Below, piece by piece: positions 29,614-40,453 of a stretch of 64,000 bases of DNA (the stretch's first letter is position 1; each line of letters starts with the position of its first letter). This DNA comes from Stenotrophomonas maltophilia (GTDB lineage Bacteria; Pseudomonadota; Gammaproteobacteria; Xanthomonadales; Xanthomonadaceae), in NCBI RefSeq assembly GCF_002799245.1, contig NZ_NEQV01000005.1, forward strand, positions 434,001-498,000. Direction: 5' to 3'. The notes below the pieces were generated by a model. It made no database searches. It had not been told where the DNA came from and saw only the letters and a program-made list of their open reading frames with translations. The translations under genes were made by a program, and so were the position numbers.

Positions 29614-30759
29614 ATGCAGGGTGCGAGCGTTCGCAGCGGCAGAGTATCCTCGCCTGCTGATGATCCAGCATGGTCGAAAAACCAGGCAGAGTACGCGTTG
29701 AACATCGTCATTGTTGACGACCAGACTTCCGCCCGGACGATGCTGCGTCACGTCATCGAGGACATCGCGCCGGAACTGAGCGTGTATGACTTCGGTGATC
29801 CGCTGACCGCATTGGCCTGGTGCGAAGCGCATCCGGTCGACCTGCTGTTGCTCGATTACCGCATGCCGGAGATGGACGGGCTGGAATTCGCCCGTCGCTT
29901 CCGTCGCCTGCCCAAGCACCGCGACATTCCGGTGATCCTGATCACCGTGGTCGGCGATGAGCCGATCCGGCAGGCGGCGCTGGAAGCGGGGGTCATCGAC
30001 TTCCTGGTCAAGCCGATCCGCCCGCGCGAACTGCGTGCCCGCTGCTACAACCTGTTGCAGCTGCGGCAGCAGACCGAGAACGTGAAGCAGCGGGCGTTGT
30101 CGCTGGAGCAGCGCCTGCTGGCCAGCATGCATGAAGTCGAAGAGCGGGAGCGCGAGACGTTGTCACGGCTGGCGCGCGCGATCGAGTTCCGCGATGCAGG
30201 TACCAGCGCCTACCTGGAGCGCATGGCGCGCGTGGCCGGCCTGATCGCCGACCAGCTTGGGCTGCCCGAAGAGGAGGTGCGCCTGATCGAGATGGCCGCG
30301 CCGCTGCACGACATGGGCAAGATCGCCATCCCCGATGCGGTGCTGCTCAAGCAGGGCAAGCTCAACGAGGAGGAGCTGGCGATCATGCGCCGGCACCCGC
30401 GGATTGGCCATGAACTGCTGAGTGGCAGCCAGAATCGTTTCATCCAGGTTGGCGCGTTGATCGCGCTGCGTCATCATGAGCGCTACGACGGCAGCGGCTA
30501 TCCCGATGGGCTGGTCGGCGATGCGATTCCGCTGGAAGCGCGCATCGTGGCCGTCGCCGATGTCTTCGACGCCCTGATATCACCCCGTCCGTACAAGGAA
30601 GCATGGACCATGGAAGCCACCCTGGCTTATCTCTACGCCCAGCGTGGCCGTCTGTTCGATCCCCGATGCGTGGACGCGCTGCTGCGCGGCCGTGAACAGC
30701 TGGACCAGATCTGCGCCGAGCATTCGATGGCGTCAGCGCGCCCGGGGCTGGGCGCGTGA
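29614..30759 (+). CDS. rpfG: RpfG, HD-GYP cyclic di-GMP phosphodiesterase response regulator
   Basis: RpfG is the output regulator of DSF signalling. The 381-residue protein has a receiver domain (about 30-150; phospho-acceptor Asp81 in LLLLDYRMPEMDG, Lys in LVKPIRPREL) and an HD-GYP domain (about 180-360) with HD at 232-233 (LHDMGKIAIPD), HHE at 287-289 and GYP at 295-297 (HHERYDGSGYPDGL). When RpfC senses DSF, RpfG is expected to degrade cyclic di-GMP and so raise virulence-factor and dispersal functions. Length fits the Xanthomonas protein, which supports the ATG at 29614. Its stop overlaps the rpfC GTG start (GTGA), so the two are coupled and the intervening rpfH of some xanthomonads is absent. 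Confidence 0.97.
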   Translation: MQGASVRSGRVSSPADDPAWSKNQAEYALNIVIVDDQTSARTMLRHVIEDIAPELSVYDFGDPLTALAWCEAHPVDLLLLDYRMPEMDGLEFARRFRRLPKHRDIPVILITVVGDEPIRQAALEAGVIDFLVKPIRPRELRARCYNLLQLRQQTENVKQRALSLEQRLLASMHEVEERERETLSRLARAIEFRDAGTSAYLERMARVAGLIADQLGLPEEEVRLIEMAAPLHDMGKIAIPDAVLLKQGKLNEEELAIMRRHPRIGHELLSGSQNRFIQVGALIALRHHERYDGSGYPDGLVGDAIPLEARIVAVADVFDALISPRPYKEAWTMEATLAYLYAQRGRLFDPRCVDALLRGREQLDQICAEHSMASARPGLGA

Positions 30760-32930
30760 AACGGCTGTTGTCGCAGCTGCGGCTGCGCCTGTCCCAGCGC
30801 CAGGACAGTGAGCACGGCCAGCAGATCGTCCGCATCGTCCTTATCAGCCTGATCCTGGCCTACGTGCTGTTGCCAGCGCCGCGCCACGATCTGCCGCACA
30901 CGCAGTACGTGGGCGTGCTGGCGATCGTATTGACCGGCCTGAGCCTGTCGCTGCTGCTGTTCGGCTGGCTGTTGTGGCGGCCTGCGCGTTCCGATCCACG
31001 TCGGGTGCTGGGCATGCTGGCCGACTACGGTCTGATCGCTGCGGGCATGGTGCAGATGGGCGAGCCGCTGTCCTGGGTCTACATCGTGGTGATGTGGGTG
31101 ACGGTCGGGAACGGCATGCGCTTCGGCAACCACTACCTGTACGTGGCGGTGGCCATGGCGATGGTCAGTTTCGGTTGCACCGTGCTGCTGACCCCGTACT
31201 GGCAACAGAATTTCCGCCTGGCCATCGGTCTCTGGCTCGGCCTGGCGGCGGTGCCGCTGTACTTCTCGACACTGCTGCGGCAGCTGACCGAGGCGATGGC
31301 CGAGGCGCGCCGCGCCAGCGAGGCCAAGAGCCGTTTCCTGGCCAACATGAGCCACGAGTTCCGCACGCCGTTGAACGGTCTCAACGGCATGACCGAAGTG
31401 CTGGCGACCACGCGCCTGGACGACGAGCAGCGCGAGTGCCTCAACACCATCCAGGCTTCGTCACGCAGCCTGTTGGCGCTGGTGGAGGAAGTGCTGGACA
31501 TCTCGGCCATCGAGGCCGGCAAGCTGCGCGTGGTGGCCGAAGACTTCGCCGTGGCCGATGTGATCCAGGCGATCGGGCTGATCCTGCTGCCGCAGGCCAA
31601 GGCCAAACGACTGGATTACCGGGTGAAGGTCGCCGACGGTGTGCCGCCACGCGTACGCGGGGATGTCGGGCACCTGCGGCAGATCCTGCTGAACCTGGCC
31701 GGCAACGCGGTCAAGTTCACCGACCACGGCCGGGTCGAGATCCGTGTCAGCGTCGTGCAGGCGGACACCAGTGGCGCGGTGCGGCTGCGCTTCGACATCC
31801 TCGATACCGGCATCGGCGTGGCACCGGCCATGCGTGCACGGTTGTTCGACGCCTTCGAGCAGGCTGACGTCAGCATGGCGCGGCGCCACGAAGGCACCGG
31901 GCTGGGCACGACCATCGCCAAGGGCCTGGTCGAGGCAATGGACGGTGACATCGGCTATCTGGAAAACCCGCCGCGCGGCAGCCACTTCTGGGTTGAACTG
32001 CCATTCGCGCCGCCGCAGCCGCTGGTGCCGGGCGCGGTGCCGAGCCTGACCGGCGACGAAGACCTGGCGCCGGGTGGCAACGTGATCGCCTTTGCCGATC
32101 CGTTCCTGCGCCATCGCGCCCGCGTGCGCAGCATGCAGATCCTGGTGGCCGACGACCACGAGGCCAACCGCATGGTCCTGCAGCGCCTGCTGCAGAAGGC
32201 CGGGCACCGGGTGCTGTGCGTGGATGGCGGTGAGGCGGTGCTGGATGCGCTGGCCGACAGCGAGTTCGACGCGGTCATCGTCGATCTGCACATGCCGGGC
32301 ATGAGCGGGCTGGACATGCTCAAGGAACTGCGGGTGATGCAGGCCGGCGGCGGTCCGCGCACACCGGTGCTGGTGCTCAGCGCCGATGTCACGCCCGAGG
32401 CGATCCAGCGCTGCACCCAGGCCGGTGCGCATGCTTTCCTGGCCAAGCCCGTGGTGGCGGTGCGCCTGCTCGATACCCTGGCCGAGATCGCCAGCAACGC
32501 CCAGTTGAAGACCATGGCTGCGCCGGTGGTGCGACCGATGGCGCTGCAGGATGGGGTGCTCGACAGCAGCGTGCTGGACGAGCTGGCCTCGCTGGGCATG
32601 GGCGAGGGCTTCGAGCGCGAGTTCATCCGCCAGTGCCTGGAAGACGTAGCGAGCTGCATGGGCAAGGCCGAGCAGGCCGGCGAGGCCGCGCAGTGGAATG
32701 TATTCCGCGAACAGTCCCACGCGATCAAGGGCGTGGCCAGCAACCTCGGCCTGATGCGGGCGTCCAACCGCGCCGGTGAGCTGATGCGGATGGCCGACTG
32801 GCAGCTCAAGACCGAGTGGCGCCCGCGCCTGGGCATCCTGCAGGAGGCGATCAAGGAAGGCCGGCGTGCGCTGGACGCACGCGCCGAACGCCGGCTGCGC
32901 GGTGCTGCCGATGATGGTGAGGCGCGCTAG
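30756..32930 (+). CDS. rpfC: RpfC, hybrid sensor histidine kinase for DSF
   Basis: The 724-residue inner-membrane DSF receptor. Five or six hydrophobic segments fill residues about 24-175. They are followed by a histidine kinase core (His200 in [12 protein letters not shown]; ATPase motifs [31 protein letters not shown]), a receiver domain (Asp510 in [11 protein letters not shown]) and a C-terminal HPt domain (His655 in [11 protein letters not shown]). This is the Xanthomonas-length form. In the S. maltophilia scheme of two rpf variants, the form with fewer membrane segments is rpf-2, so this looks rpf-2-like, by inference. GTG start within the rpfG stop. In the Xanthomonas model unliganded RpfC also binds and restrains RpfF. 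Confidence 0.96.
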   Translation: MKRLLSQLRLRLSQRQDSEHGQQIVRIVLISLILAYVLLPAPRHDLPHTQYVGVLAIVLTGLSLSLLLFGWLLWRPARSDPRRVLGMLADYGLIAAGMVQMGEPLSWVYIVVMWVTVGNGMRFGNHYLYVAVAMAMVSFGCTVLLTPYWQQNFRLAIGLWLGLAAVPLYFSTLLRQLTEAMAEARRASEAKSRFLANMSHEFRTPLNGLNGMTEVLATTRLDDEQRECLNTIQASSRSLLALVEEVLDISAIEAGKLRVVAEDFAVADVIQAIGLILLPQAKAKRLDYRVKVADGVPPRVRGDVGHLRQILLNLAGNAVKFTDHGRVEIRVSVVQADTSGAVRLRFDILDTGIGVAPAMRARLFDAFEQADVSMARRHEGTGLGTTIAKGLVEAMDGDIGYLENPPRGSHFWVELPFAPPQPLVPGAVPSLTGDEDLAPGGNVIAFADPFLRHRARVRSMQILVADDHEANRMVLQRLLQKAGHRVLCVDGGEAVLDALADSEFDAVIVDLHMPGMSGLDMLKELRVMQAGGGPRTPVLVLSADVTPEAIQRCTQAGAHAFLAKPVVAVRLLDTLAEIASNAQLKTMAAPVVRPMALQDGVLDSSVLDELASLGMGEGFEREFIRQCLEDVASCMGKAEQAGEAAQWNVFREQSHAIKGVASNLGLMRASNRAGELMRMADWQLKTEWRPRLGILQEAIKEGRRALDARAERRLRGAADDGEAR

Positions 32931-33019
32931 GGGGGCGCCATCATGCCCTTGCATGATTGGCATGCACCTCGTGCCCGCCATCCTCTGCAATTCAGCTTTC
33001 ATGAATGGAGTAACAGAAG

Positions 33020-34120
33020 ATGGGAAGCAATAGGGCTCATAACGAAGTGATCGCAAAGAAGGCGGCTGATGCAGAGCAGATGCTGCACTCGATTCTATTT
33101 GGAGAGGTCGAGGCAGAAGATATTCGCGATGACCAGATTCTGGCCGTGGCTTTGAATGGCGAGTTCTGCGGATCGTGCGACGCATGCTATGAAGCAGAGT
33201 TCATGTTCCGCCAGATTCATGGTCTGAAAAGGGGGTTGGACAAGCGGGTCGCTGCCAGCGCGCTGACGGATTGGAAGCGCGCGACGGCGACTGACCAGGC
33301 GATGTACGCGCTTAGAATTGCGGAACCAGCTCGTTTTGAAAGGACGAGAGTTGAACCATCTGGAAGGCTTTACTACCTTGACCAGAACATCCTTTCGCTG
33401 GCGCAGAGGGATGCCAGCCTGCACCGCGCATTGCTCCATGCGAAAGGGAGCGGTGAGGTTCGGTTTGTTCACAGTCCCTCGCATCTGGAAGAGATCGCAA
33501 AGATCGAAGCAGAACAGGATCGTGAAACTCATGTCGAGTTTCTCGAGGCGCTGAGTGATGAGGTGAGTCTACAGCCGAATGATGGCAGTGATTCGATCGT
33601 GCTTTTCCATGAGCCTCTGCGTATCACGCTCAAGAGAGTCATGGCGACGATTGATGCAAGCAAAGCCATTGAGCAGACGAAGCTGCTTGGGCCCGATGTG
33701 CAGAGATTTGAGTTCCCGGAGTATCTGGAAGAGAGTGGATTCAATCGAAGCCGTTTGAATCAATCTACGGGCATCTTTGATGCGCTGACAGATCAGGAGT
33801 TTGCGAAGCTTGTGGCTTTGAGCGCTCCAGCGTCCACATCCAAGGACTATTTCAAGGGACGGTGGATGCATTCGGAAGTTCGCAGCATCGTTTATTCACT
33901 CCATAACGCGATGGACGTTATGGGTTACAAATGTGACAAAAGCGAGCGCAAGCTGAGGAGCAGCATTCATGATGTTGAGCACCTCATCTATGCCTCAAGT
34001 TGCTCGGTCTTTGTCACGAGAGATGGGAATCTGCGACACAGGGCTCGCGAGATATTCGACTTCATGGGGCGGAGCATTTCGGTGCTTGATGATAAGGAGC
34101 TGCTGGCCTCCATTCAGTGA
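33020..34120 (+). CDS. PIN-like-domain protein of unknown role inserted between rpfC and rpfF
   Basis: A 366-residue cytosolic-looking protein that I cannot assign to a named family. The N-terminal part has a small cysteine motif, C50-x2-C-x2-C (GEFCGSCDACYEAE). The C-terminal part reads as a PIN-like nuclease: YYLDQNILSLAQ (Asp121), SPSHLEEIAKIE (Glu157/158), and HDVEHLIYASSCSVFVTRDGNL (Asp318, Asp335), the spread acidic residues expected for a metal-dependent RNase site. The gene uses clearly more A/T-ending codons than rpfC or rpfF and is therefore probably acquired. A ribosome-binding site (GGAG) lies about 10 bases before the ATG. It is convergent with rpfF; the 89-bp gap after rpfC does not rule out read-through. 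No antitoxin-like small gene is adjacent. Confidence 0.75.
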   Translation: MGSNRAHNEVIAKKAADAEQMLHSILFGEVEAEDIRDDQILAVALNGEFCGSCDACYEAEFMFRQIHGLKRGLDKRVAASALTDWKRATATDQAMYALRIAEPARFERTRVEPSGRLYYLDQNILSLAQRDASLHRALLHAKGSGEVRFVHSPSHLEEIAKIEAEQDRETHVEFLEALSDEVSLQPNDGSDSIVLFHEPLRITLKRVMATIDASKAIEQTKLLGPDVQRFEFPEYLEESGFNRSRLNQSTGIFDALTDQEFAKLVALSAPASTSKDYFKGRWMHSEVRSIVYSLHNAMDVMGYKCDKSERKLRSSIHDVEHLIYASSCSVFVTRDGNLRHRAREIFDFMGRSISVLDDKELLASIQ

Positions 34121-34156
34121 ATGGCGCTTGGCCAGGCTGTCGACTGGCCAATGGGA

Positions 34157-34185
34157 CAAAAAAAGCCCGGTGGCCAACCGGGCTT
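34157..34185 (-). terminator. Rho-independent terminator of rpfF
   Basis: AAGCCCGGT and ACCGGGCTT arms with a 5-base loop; on the minus strand the stem is followed by a run of seven Ts (A-run 34158-34164 on the plus strand). It sits between the convergent PIN-like gene and rpfF and may stop both. Confidence 0.88.
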
Positions 34186-34211
34186 GAACCCATCCTGGGG
34201 GAGGGGGTGAA

Positions 34212-35084
34212 TCAGGCCGCGTCGAGACTGGCGCGACGGGTCTGGGCCTTGATCAGGCGATCCATGGTGCGCAGCGAGCGGTCGCCGAGGGCCAGGGCGG
34301 AATCGACCCATACCTTGGTGATCTCCAGCAGTTCGTCGTAGCTGACCGGCTGGGCAATGCCGCGTGCGGCGTTCATCGCCAGGTAGGACTGCGGGGTGCG
34401 CTGCTGCTGGCGGATCAGTTCTTCGACCGCCGCGCGGCCTTCGCCCTTCTTCACCAGCACGTCGACCACGCCCATCGCATGCATCTCCTCGGCGCTGTAG
34501 ACCCGGCCGTCGAGGATGATCTTCTCGGCCAGATGCGGAGACACCCGGCGGCACAGGAAGGAATAGGCGCCCATGCCCGGGAACAGCCCGAACAGCACCT
34601 CCGGCAGGCCCAGGCCGCTGCCTTCTTCGGCGACGATGGTGTGGCAGGCCAGCGCCATTTCCAGGCCGCCACCGAGGGCGTCGCCCTGGATCAGGGCGAT
34701 CGAACGGACATCGCCGCCGAACCCGGTATGCAGGTGGTGCACCCCCTCCACGCAGCGCTGGGCGTAGTTCAGCAGCAGGTCGCGGTTGCCCTCGCGGATC
34801 AGGCGGGTGAACAGGTCCAGGTCGCCGCCCAGGTTATAAGCGACAGCATCGGAGGCCAGCACGAAGTGCCTCAGGGTTCCGCTGTGACGCTCGGCGGGGT
34901 TGCGGGTGATGGCCGCCATGTAGCTCCACATCTCGTCGAGCATGTCCTTGCGGCAGCAGGGACGGATGCCGGTAGCGGCATCGGCATGCATGAACAGCCA
35001 GTGCGCGGCGCCTTCGGCACTGTTTTCGGTACGGATGGTGGCAAAAGGCGAGCCGCTTGAGGGCAGCTTTTCGATGGTACTCAT
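34212..35084 (-). CDS. rpfF: RpfF, DSF synthase (crotonase family)
   Basis: RpfF makes the diffusible signal factor (cis-2-unsaturated fatty acids) from acyl-ACP by combined thioesterase and dehydratase activity. The 290-residue protein has the crotonase oxyanion region ALIQGDALGGGLEMALACH and GLGLPEVLFGLFPGMGAYSF. The catalytic glutamates fall at Glu142 and Glu162, one position from the Xanthomonas Glu141/Glu161 as known from the literature. It is read leftward toward rpfC, with its own terminator. rpfB lies upstream, 161 bp away with a terminator hairpin in between, so rpfF probably has its own promoter. Confidence 0.97.
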   Translation of the reverse strand: MSTIEKLPSSGSPFATIRTENSAEGAAHWLFMHADAATGIRPCCRKDMLDEMWSYMAAITRNPAERHSGTLRHFVLASDAVAYNLGGDLDLFTRLIREGNRDLLLNYAQRCVEGVHHLHTGFGGDVRSIALIQGDALGGGLEMALACHTIVAEEGSGLGLPEVLFGLFPGMGAYSFLCRRVSPHLAEKIILDGRVYSAEEMHAMGVVDVLVKKGEGRAAVEELIRQQQRTPQSYLAMNAARGIAQPVSYDELLEITKVWVDSALALGDRSLRTMDRLIKAQTRRASLDAA

Positions 35085-35190
35085 GGAAGGGTCCTCGGCA
35101 TGCGGCCCGCAGTGTCAGGTGGGTGGCCGGCGGGCCGGACGGTCCACACACGCGGCGATGCTACACCGCATCCGGGGCCCCGCATGCGAA

Positions 35191-35220
35191 AGGGCCCGGG
35201 ACGTTTCCGCCCCGGGCCCT
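35191..35220 (-). terminator. Terminator hairpin of rpfB
   Basis: AGGGCCCGGG pairs with CCCGGGCCCT around a 10-base loop. On the minus strand a short TTT follows. It separates rpfB from rpfF and suggests that most rpfB transcripts end here. Confidence 0.7.
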
Positions 35221-35245
35221 GTGTCGTTCAATTTGCCGGAAACCC

Positions 35246-36922
35246 CTACTGCGCGGGGGTGTCGCGGAGTTCGCGGCGGAGGATCTTGCCGACATTGGTC
35301 TTCGGCAGTTCCTTCCGGAATTCAACGATCTTGGGGTGCTTGTAGCCGGTCAGGTTGGCCCGGGCATGCTCCTTGACCATTTCCGCGGTCAGGTTCGGGT
35401 CCTTCTTCACGATGACCACTTTCACCACTTCGCCGGACTTCTCGTCCGGCACGCCGACCGCGGCCACTTCCAGCACGCCCGGCATCATCGCGATCACGTC
35501 CTCGACTTCATTCGGGTACACGTTGAAGCCGGACACCAGGATCATGTCCTTCTTGCGGTCGACGATGTAGAAGAAGCCCTGTTCATCCATCTTCGCCATG
35601 TCGCCGGTGTGCAGCCAGCCGTCGGCGTCGATGGCCTTGGCGGTTTCCTCCGGGCGCTGCCAGTAGCCCTTCATCACCTGCGGGCCCTTGATGCAGAGTT
35701 CGCCAACCTCGCCCAGCGGCAGGATGTTGCTGTTGTCATCCTTGATGCAGGCATCGGTGGACGGAATCGGCAGGCCGATCGAACCGTTGTACTCGGTCAG
35801 GGTGAGCGGGTTGATGCAGGCCGCCGGCGAGGTCTCGGTCAGGCCATAGGCCTCGACCAGGGTCACGCCGGTGACCTTCTTCCAGCGCTCGGCCACGGCG
35901 CGCTGCACGGCCATGCCGCCACCCAGGGTGACCTTCAGCGAGGAGAAGTCGACCGTGTCGAAGCCGGGGGTGTTGAGCAGGCCGTTGAACAGCGTGTTGA
36001 CACCGGTGATGGCGGTGAAGCGCACCGACTTGAGCTCCTTGACGAAGCCCTTCATGTCGCGCGGGTTGGTGATCAGGTGGTTGCAGCCACCGAACTTCAT
36101 GAAGACCAGGCCGTTCGCCGTCAGTGCGAAGATGTGGTAAAGCGGCAGGGCGGTGATGATCCACTCCTTGCCCATCTCGATGCCCGACGCACCGATCCAG
36201 GCCGAGGCCTGCTGCATGTTGGCGATCAGGTTGCGGTTGGTCAGCATCGCTCCCTTGGCCACACCGGTGGTGCCGCCGGTGTACTGCAGGAACGCAATGT
36301 CATCGTGGTCGATCTCGACCTTGGGCAGGCTGTGGCGGCTGCCGAGCTTGAGCGCCTGGCGGAAGCGCACCGCGCCCTTGAGATGGTAGTTGGGCACCAT
36401 CTTCTTGATGTACTTCAGCACGAAGTTGACGATCACGCCCTTGCCGCCGAGGAGGTCGCCCAGGCCGGTGGTGATCACGTGCTTGACCGGCGTATCGGCG
36501 ATGACCTGCTCGACGGTGTCGCCGAAGTTGTCGACCACCACCAGTGCGGTCACGCCGGCATCGACCAGCTGGTGCTTGAGCTCGCGGGCGGTGTACAGCG
36601 GGTTGACGTTGACCACGGTCAGGCCGGCGCGCAGCACGCCGAAGGTGGCCACCGGGTACTGCAGGCAGTTGGGCATCATCAGGGCGACGCGGTCACCCTT
36701 CTTGAGCTTGAGCTCACCCAGCAGGTAGGCCGCGAACTGTTCGACCAGCGCGTCGGTCTCGCCATAGGTGAGGACCTTGCCGAAGCTGGAGTAGGCGGGA
36801 CGGTCGCGGAATTTCGCGACGGAAGCGTCGAAGACCGAAGCTACCGAATGGAACTCGTTGACGTCGATCTCGGCGGGAACGCCTTTCGGATAGCTCTGCA
36901 GCCAGGGACGATCCAGACTCAT
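35246..36922 (-). CDS. rpfB: RpfB, long-chain fatty acyl-CoA ligase (FadD type)
   Basis: A 558-residue AMP-forming acyl-CoA synthetase. The P-loop AMP motif is [16 protein letters not shown]; later motifs are [29 protein letters not shown] and [21 protein letters not shown]. In Xanthomonas RpfB turns over DSF-family fatty acids and feeds phospholipid synthesis, so it counters RpfF. The start at 36922 has GGAGGGGGAAT directly upstream. It lies leftward with rpfF in the standard rpf arrangement. Confidence 0.96.
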   Translation of the reverse strand: MSLDRPWLQSYPKGVPAEIDVNEFHSVASVFDASVAKFRDRPAYSSFGKVLTYGETDALVEQFAAYLLGELKLKKGDRVALMMPNCLQYPVATFGVLRAGLTVVNVNPLYTARELKHQLVDAGVTALVVVDNFGDTVEQVIADTPVKHVITTGLGDLLGGKGVIVNFVLKYIKKMVPNYHLKGAVRFRQALKLGSRHSLPKVEIDHDDIAFLQYTGGTTGVAKGAMLTNRNLIANMQQASAWIGASGIEMGKEWIITALPLYHIFALTANGLVFMKFGGCNHLITNPRDMKGFVKELKSVRFTAITGVNTLFNGLLNTPGFDTVDFSSLKVTLGGGMAVQRAVAERWKKVTGVTLVEAYGLTETSPAACINPLTLTEYNGSIGLPIPSTDACIKDDNSNILPLGEVGELCIKGPQVMKGYWQRPEETAKAIDADGWLHTGDMAKMDEQGFFYIVDRKKDMILVSGFNVYPNEVEDVIAMMPGVLEVAAVGVPDEKSGEVVKVVIVKKDPNLTAEMVKEHARANLTGYKHPKIVEFRKELPKTNVGKILRRELRDTPAQ

Positions 36923-37019
36923 ATTCCCCCTCCAGGAATCGTGATGTTTTAGGTTCCGGCCCTGAGCGTATCGACAATGGCCGGTCATTGCAGCATACCC
37001 CGCCGTAGGGAAAACGCGA

Positions 37020-37130
37020 AGAGGGGTTCGCGGAGGCTGCAACGGCAAGTGCCGACCTGGGTCGGCACGGGATTGCGAGGGCTGGCCGTGGAGGAGTGCC
37101 CACCGAGGTGGGCACCTACCGGTGTGGGGC
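37020..37130. repeat. Palindromic repeats between betA and rpfB
   Basis: GTGCCGACCTGGGTCGGCAC at 37050 and TGCCCACCGAGGTGGGCACC (37097-37116) followed by TACC form a facing pair resembling the SMAG group with other arm sequences. The remaining gap holds the rpfB leader. Confidence 0.65.
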
Positions 37131-37157
37131 GATGCGTCGGCCGAGGGACTGCCTGCG

Positions 37158-38840
37158 TCAGCCCTGCTTGCGTACCGGAGCGCCGTTGGCCTTGTAGTAC
37201 GGCGCGGTGCTGCGGGCCAGCGGGGTGCGGCCGCGGATCACGTCGGCCAGCTTCTCGGCCATCATGATGGTCGGCGCGTTGAGGTTGCCGGTCACCACCT
37301 GCGGCATGATCGAGGCATCGACGATGCGCAGGCCTTCCAGGCCGTGCACGCGGCCCTGGCCGTCAACCACCGCCATCGGGTCATCGGCATGGCCCATCTT
37401 GTTCGAGCACGACGGGTGGTAGGCGGTCTCAGCATGCTCGCGCACGAATGCATCGATCTGCGCATCGGTCTGCAGCGCGCTGCCCGGGGAGATCTCGCGA
37501 CCGCTGTACGGTGCCAATGCCGGCTGCGCGAAGATCTCGCGGGTGATGCGGATCGCCGCACGGAATTCGCGCCAGTCCTGGTCGTGCGACATGTAGTTGA
37601 ACAGGATGCTGGGATGTTCGCGCGGGTCCTTCGAGCGCACATGGATGCGGCCGCGGCTGGGCGAGCGCATCGAACCGACGTGCATCTGGAAGCTGTGCGC
37701 CTTGATCGGGTTGGAGCCGTTGTAATTGATCGCCACCGGCAGGAAGTGGTACTGCAGGTTCGGCCAGTCGAATTCGGCATCGCTGCGGATGAAGCCGCCG
37801 GCCTCGAACTGGTTGCTGGCGCCGATGCCGGTGCCCAGGAACAGCCACTCCGCACCGATGGCCGGCTGGTTGTACAGCTTCAGTGCCGGAGCCAGCGACA
37901 CCGGCTTCTTGCACTCGTACTGCAGGTACATCTCCAGGTGGTCCTGCAGGTTGGCGCCGACGCCCGGCAGGTGGTGCACCAGGTCGATGTCCAGGCTGCG
38001 CAGCAGATCGGCCGGGCCGACGCCGGAGCGCTGCAGGATCTGCGGCGAGGCGATGGCGCCGCCGCACAGCAGCACTTCGCGGCGGGCGGTGGCACGCTGC
38101 GGCTGCTCGTTGTGCAGCCACTGCACGCCCACCGCACGCTTGCCCGAGAACAGGATGCGGTCGGTCAGCGCGTGGGTGACGATGGTCAGGTTCGGGCGTG
38201 GCTTGGCCAGGTCCAGGTAGCCGCGCGCGGTGCTGGAGCGACGGCCCTTCGGGGTGACCGTGCGGTCCATCGGGCCGAAGCCTTCCTGCTGGTAGCCGTT
38301 GAGGTCGTCGGTGCGCGGGTAGCCGGCCTGCACGCCGGCTTCGACCATCGCCGCGAACAGCTCGTTGTTGCCGGCCTTGGGCGTGGTCACGCGCAGCGGG
38401 CCTTCGCCACCGTGGTAGTCATTGGCGCCGATATCGCGGGTTTCCGCCTTGCGGAAGTACGGCAGGCAGTCCAGGTAGGTCCAGTCTTCCAGGCCCGGCA
38501 TGCTGGCCCAGTTGTCGTAGTCCATCGCGTTGCCGCGGATGTAGCACATGCCGTTGATCAGCGACGAACCGCCCAGGCCCTTGCCGCGACCGCAGTCCAT
38601 GCGGCGGTTGTTCATGAAGGGCTCGGGATCGGTCTTGTAAGCCCAGTTGTAGCGCTTTCCCTGCAGCGGGAAGGCCAGCGCCGCCGGCATCTGGGTACGG
38701 AAGTCGAGCCGGTAGTCCGGGCCACCGGCTTCCAGCAGCAGCACGCTGACATCGGCATCTTCGGTGAGGCGGGTGGCCAGCACGTTGCCGGCCGAACCGG
38801 CGCCGATGATGATGTAGTCGTACTCGTTGTGGGTGCTCAT
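37158..38840 (-). CDS. betA: Choline dehydrogenase
   Basis: A GMC-family flavoprotein that oxidises choline to betaine aldehyde at the inner membrane. 560 residues, as in E. coli BetA. The FAD-binding motif is [17 protein letters not shown]. The GMC signatures [20 protein letters not shown] and [16 protein letters not shown] are present, and the active-site histidine region is [10 protein letters not shown]. It is the last gene of the leftward betI-betB-betA cluster, 101 bp after betB, so the genes are probably co-transcribed and controlled by BetI. Confidence 0.96.
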   Translation of the reverse strand: MSTHNEYDYIIIGAGSAGNVLATRLTEDADVSVLLLEAGGPDYRLDFRTQMPAALAFPLQGKRYNWAYKTDPEPFMNNRRMDCGRGKGLGGSSLINGMCYIRGNAMDYDNWASMPGLEDWTYLDCLPYFRKAETRDIGANDYHGGEGPLRVTTPKAGNNELFAAMVEAGVQAGYPRTDDLNGYQQEGFGPMDRTVTPKGRRSSTARGYLDLAKPRPNLTIVTHALTDRILFSGKRAVGVQWLHNEQPQRATARREVLLCGGAIASPQILQRSGVGPADLLRSLDIDLVHHLPGVGANLQDHLEMYLQYECKKPVSLAPALKLYNQPAIGAEWLFLGTGIGASNQFEAGGFIRSDAEFDWPNLQYHFLPVAINYNGSNPIKAHSFQMHVGSMRSPSRGRIHVRSKDPREHPSILFNYMSHDQDWREFRAAIRITREIFAQPALAPYSGREISPGSALQTDAQIDAFVREHAETAYHPSCSNKMGHADDPMAVVDGQGRVHGLEGLRIVDASIMPQVVTGNLNAPTIMMAEKLADVIRGRTPLARSTAPYYKANGAPVRKQG

Positions 38841-38941
38841 GGGTGTCTCCTGCAGGCCGGGGCGCGCTGCATGCAGGCGTCCCGGCGGAATGTCGGATCG
38901 GCGCGGTGGCCGGACGTTGGGGCGTGCTCGCGGCGCGCCGG

Positions 38942-40414
38942 TCAGAACACGCTGGCGTAGTCGCCCAGCTCGACCTGCACCGACTTGATGCGGGTGTAGT
39001 GGCCGAGGGTGGAGATGCCGTTCTCGCGGCCGACGCCGGATTCCTTGTAGCCACCCACCGGCATTTCGGCCGGCGATTCACCCCAGGTGTTGATCCAGCA
39101 GATGCCGGCTTCCAGGCGGTGGATGATGCGGTGGGCGCGGCTGACGTCCTTGCTGACCACGCCGGCGGCGAGGCCGAAGGTGGTGTCGTTGGCGCGGCGG
39201 ATCACTTCTTCTTCGTCGTCGTAGGCGAGGATGCTCATCACCGGCCCGAAGATCTCTTCCCGGACAATCGTCATGTCATCGCGGCAGTCGGAGAACACGG
39301 TCGGCAGCACATAGGCGCCATTGGCCAGTGCGCCCTCGGTGGCACGGCCACCGCCGGTCAGCAGGCGGGCACCTTCGGCCTTGCCACTTTCGATGTAGCG
39401 CAGCACGTTTTCCATGTGCGGGAAGCTGGTCAGCGGGCCGAAGTTGGTCTCGGCGGCCATCGGGTCGCCGATGCGGATGCGCTTGACGCGCTCGACGACA
39501 GCGGCCTCGAATGCGGCCAGCATGCTGCGCGGCACGAACACGCGGGTGCCGTTGGTGCAGACCTGGCCGGAACTGAAGAAGTTGGCCATCACCGCGATGT
39601 CGGCGGCGCGGTCCAGGTCGGCGTCATCGCAGATCACCAGCGGCGACTTCCCGCCCAGCTCCATGGTCACTTCCTTCAGCGACGAGGACGCGGCACTGGC
39701 CATCACCTTCTTGCCGGTGGCGACGCCGCCGGTGAAGGAGATCTTCTCGATCACCGGGTGCTCGGTCAGCCACTGGCCGATCTCGCGGCCCGGGCCCTGC
39801 ACGACGTTGAACACGCCGGCCGGCACGCCGGCTTCGGTGTAGATCTCGGCCAGCCTGATCGCGGTCAGCGGGGTCACTTCGGAGGGCTTGAACACCATCG
39901 CGTTGCCGGCAGCCAGGGCCGGGGCCGACTTCCACATGGCGATCTGGATCGGGTAGTTCCAGGCGCCGATGCCGGCAACCACGCCCAGCGGCTCGCGGCG
40001 GGTGTAGAAGAAGCTCGACTCGCGCAGCGGCAGCTGGATGCCCTCGATGGCGGTGGCCAGGCCGGCGTAGTACTCGACCACGTCGGCACCGGTGACGATG
40101 TCCACGGTGGTGGTCTCGGCCAGCGCCTTGCCGGTGTCCAGGGTTTCCAGGTGTGCCAGTTCGTCGTTGCGCTCGCGCAGGATCTCGACGGCACGGCGCA
40201 GGATGCGCGAACGCTCCATGGCGGTCATCGCAGCCCACACCTTCTGGCCTTCGGCCGCGCTCTGCACGGCGCGTTCGACGTCGGCCTGGCTGGCGACCTG
40301 GACTTCGGCGAGGACTTCACCGGTGGCCGGGTTGACGGTCTTGAAGGTCTTGCCGCTGGTGGCATCGACCCGCTGGCCGTGGATGTAGAGCTGTTGGACG
40401 GGCAGGGCGGTCAT
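38942..40414 (-). CDS. betB: Betaine-aldehyde dehydrogenase
   Basis: NAD(P)-dependent oxidation of betaine aldehyde to the osmoprotectant glycine betaine. 490 residues, the usual length. The N-terminus [20 protein letters not shown] is typical; [20 protein letters not shown] lines the substrate side, the catalytic Glu is in [10 protein letters not shown] and the catalytic Cys in [26 protein letters not shown] precedes the ATG. betI lies 39 bp upstream and betA follows. Confidence 0.97.
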   Translation of the reverse strand: MTALPVQQLYIHGQRVDATSGKTFKTVNPATGEVLAEVQVASQADVERAVQSAAEGQKVWAAMTAMERSRILRRAVEILRERNDELAHLETLDTGKALAETTTVDIVTGADVVEYYAGLATAIEGIQLPLRESSFFYTRREPLGVVAGIGAWNYPIQIAMWKSAPALAAGNAMVFKPSEVTPLTAIRLAEIYTEAGVPAGVFNVVQGPGREIGQWLTEHPVIEKISFTGGVATGKKVMASAASSSLKEVTMELGGKSPLVICDDADLDRAADIAVMANFFSSGQVCTNGTRVFVPRSMLAAFEAAVVERVKRIRIGDPMAAETNFGPLTSFPHMENVLRYIESGKAEGARLLTGGGRATEGALANGAYVLPTVFSDCRDDMTIVREEIFGPVMSILAYDDEEEVIRRANDTTFGLAAGVVSKDVSRAHRIIHRLEAGICWINTWGESPAEMPVGGYKESGVGRENGISTLGHYTRIKSVQVELGDYASVF

Positions 40415-40453
40415 GGGGCGTACTCCTTGGAAGGGGGCGGGGTGCTGAAGCGC

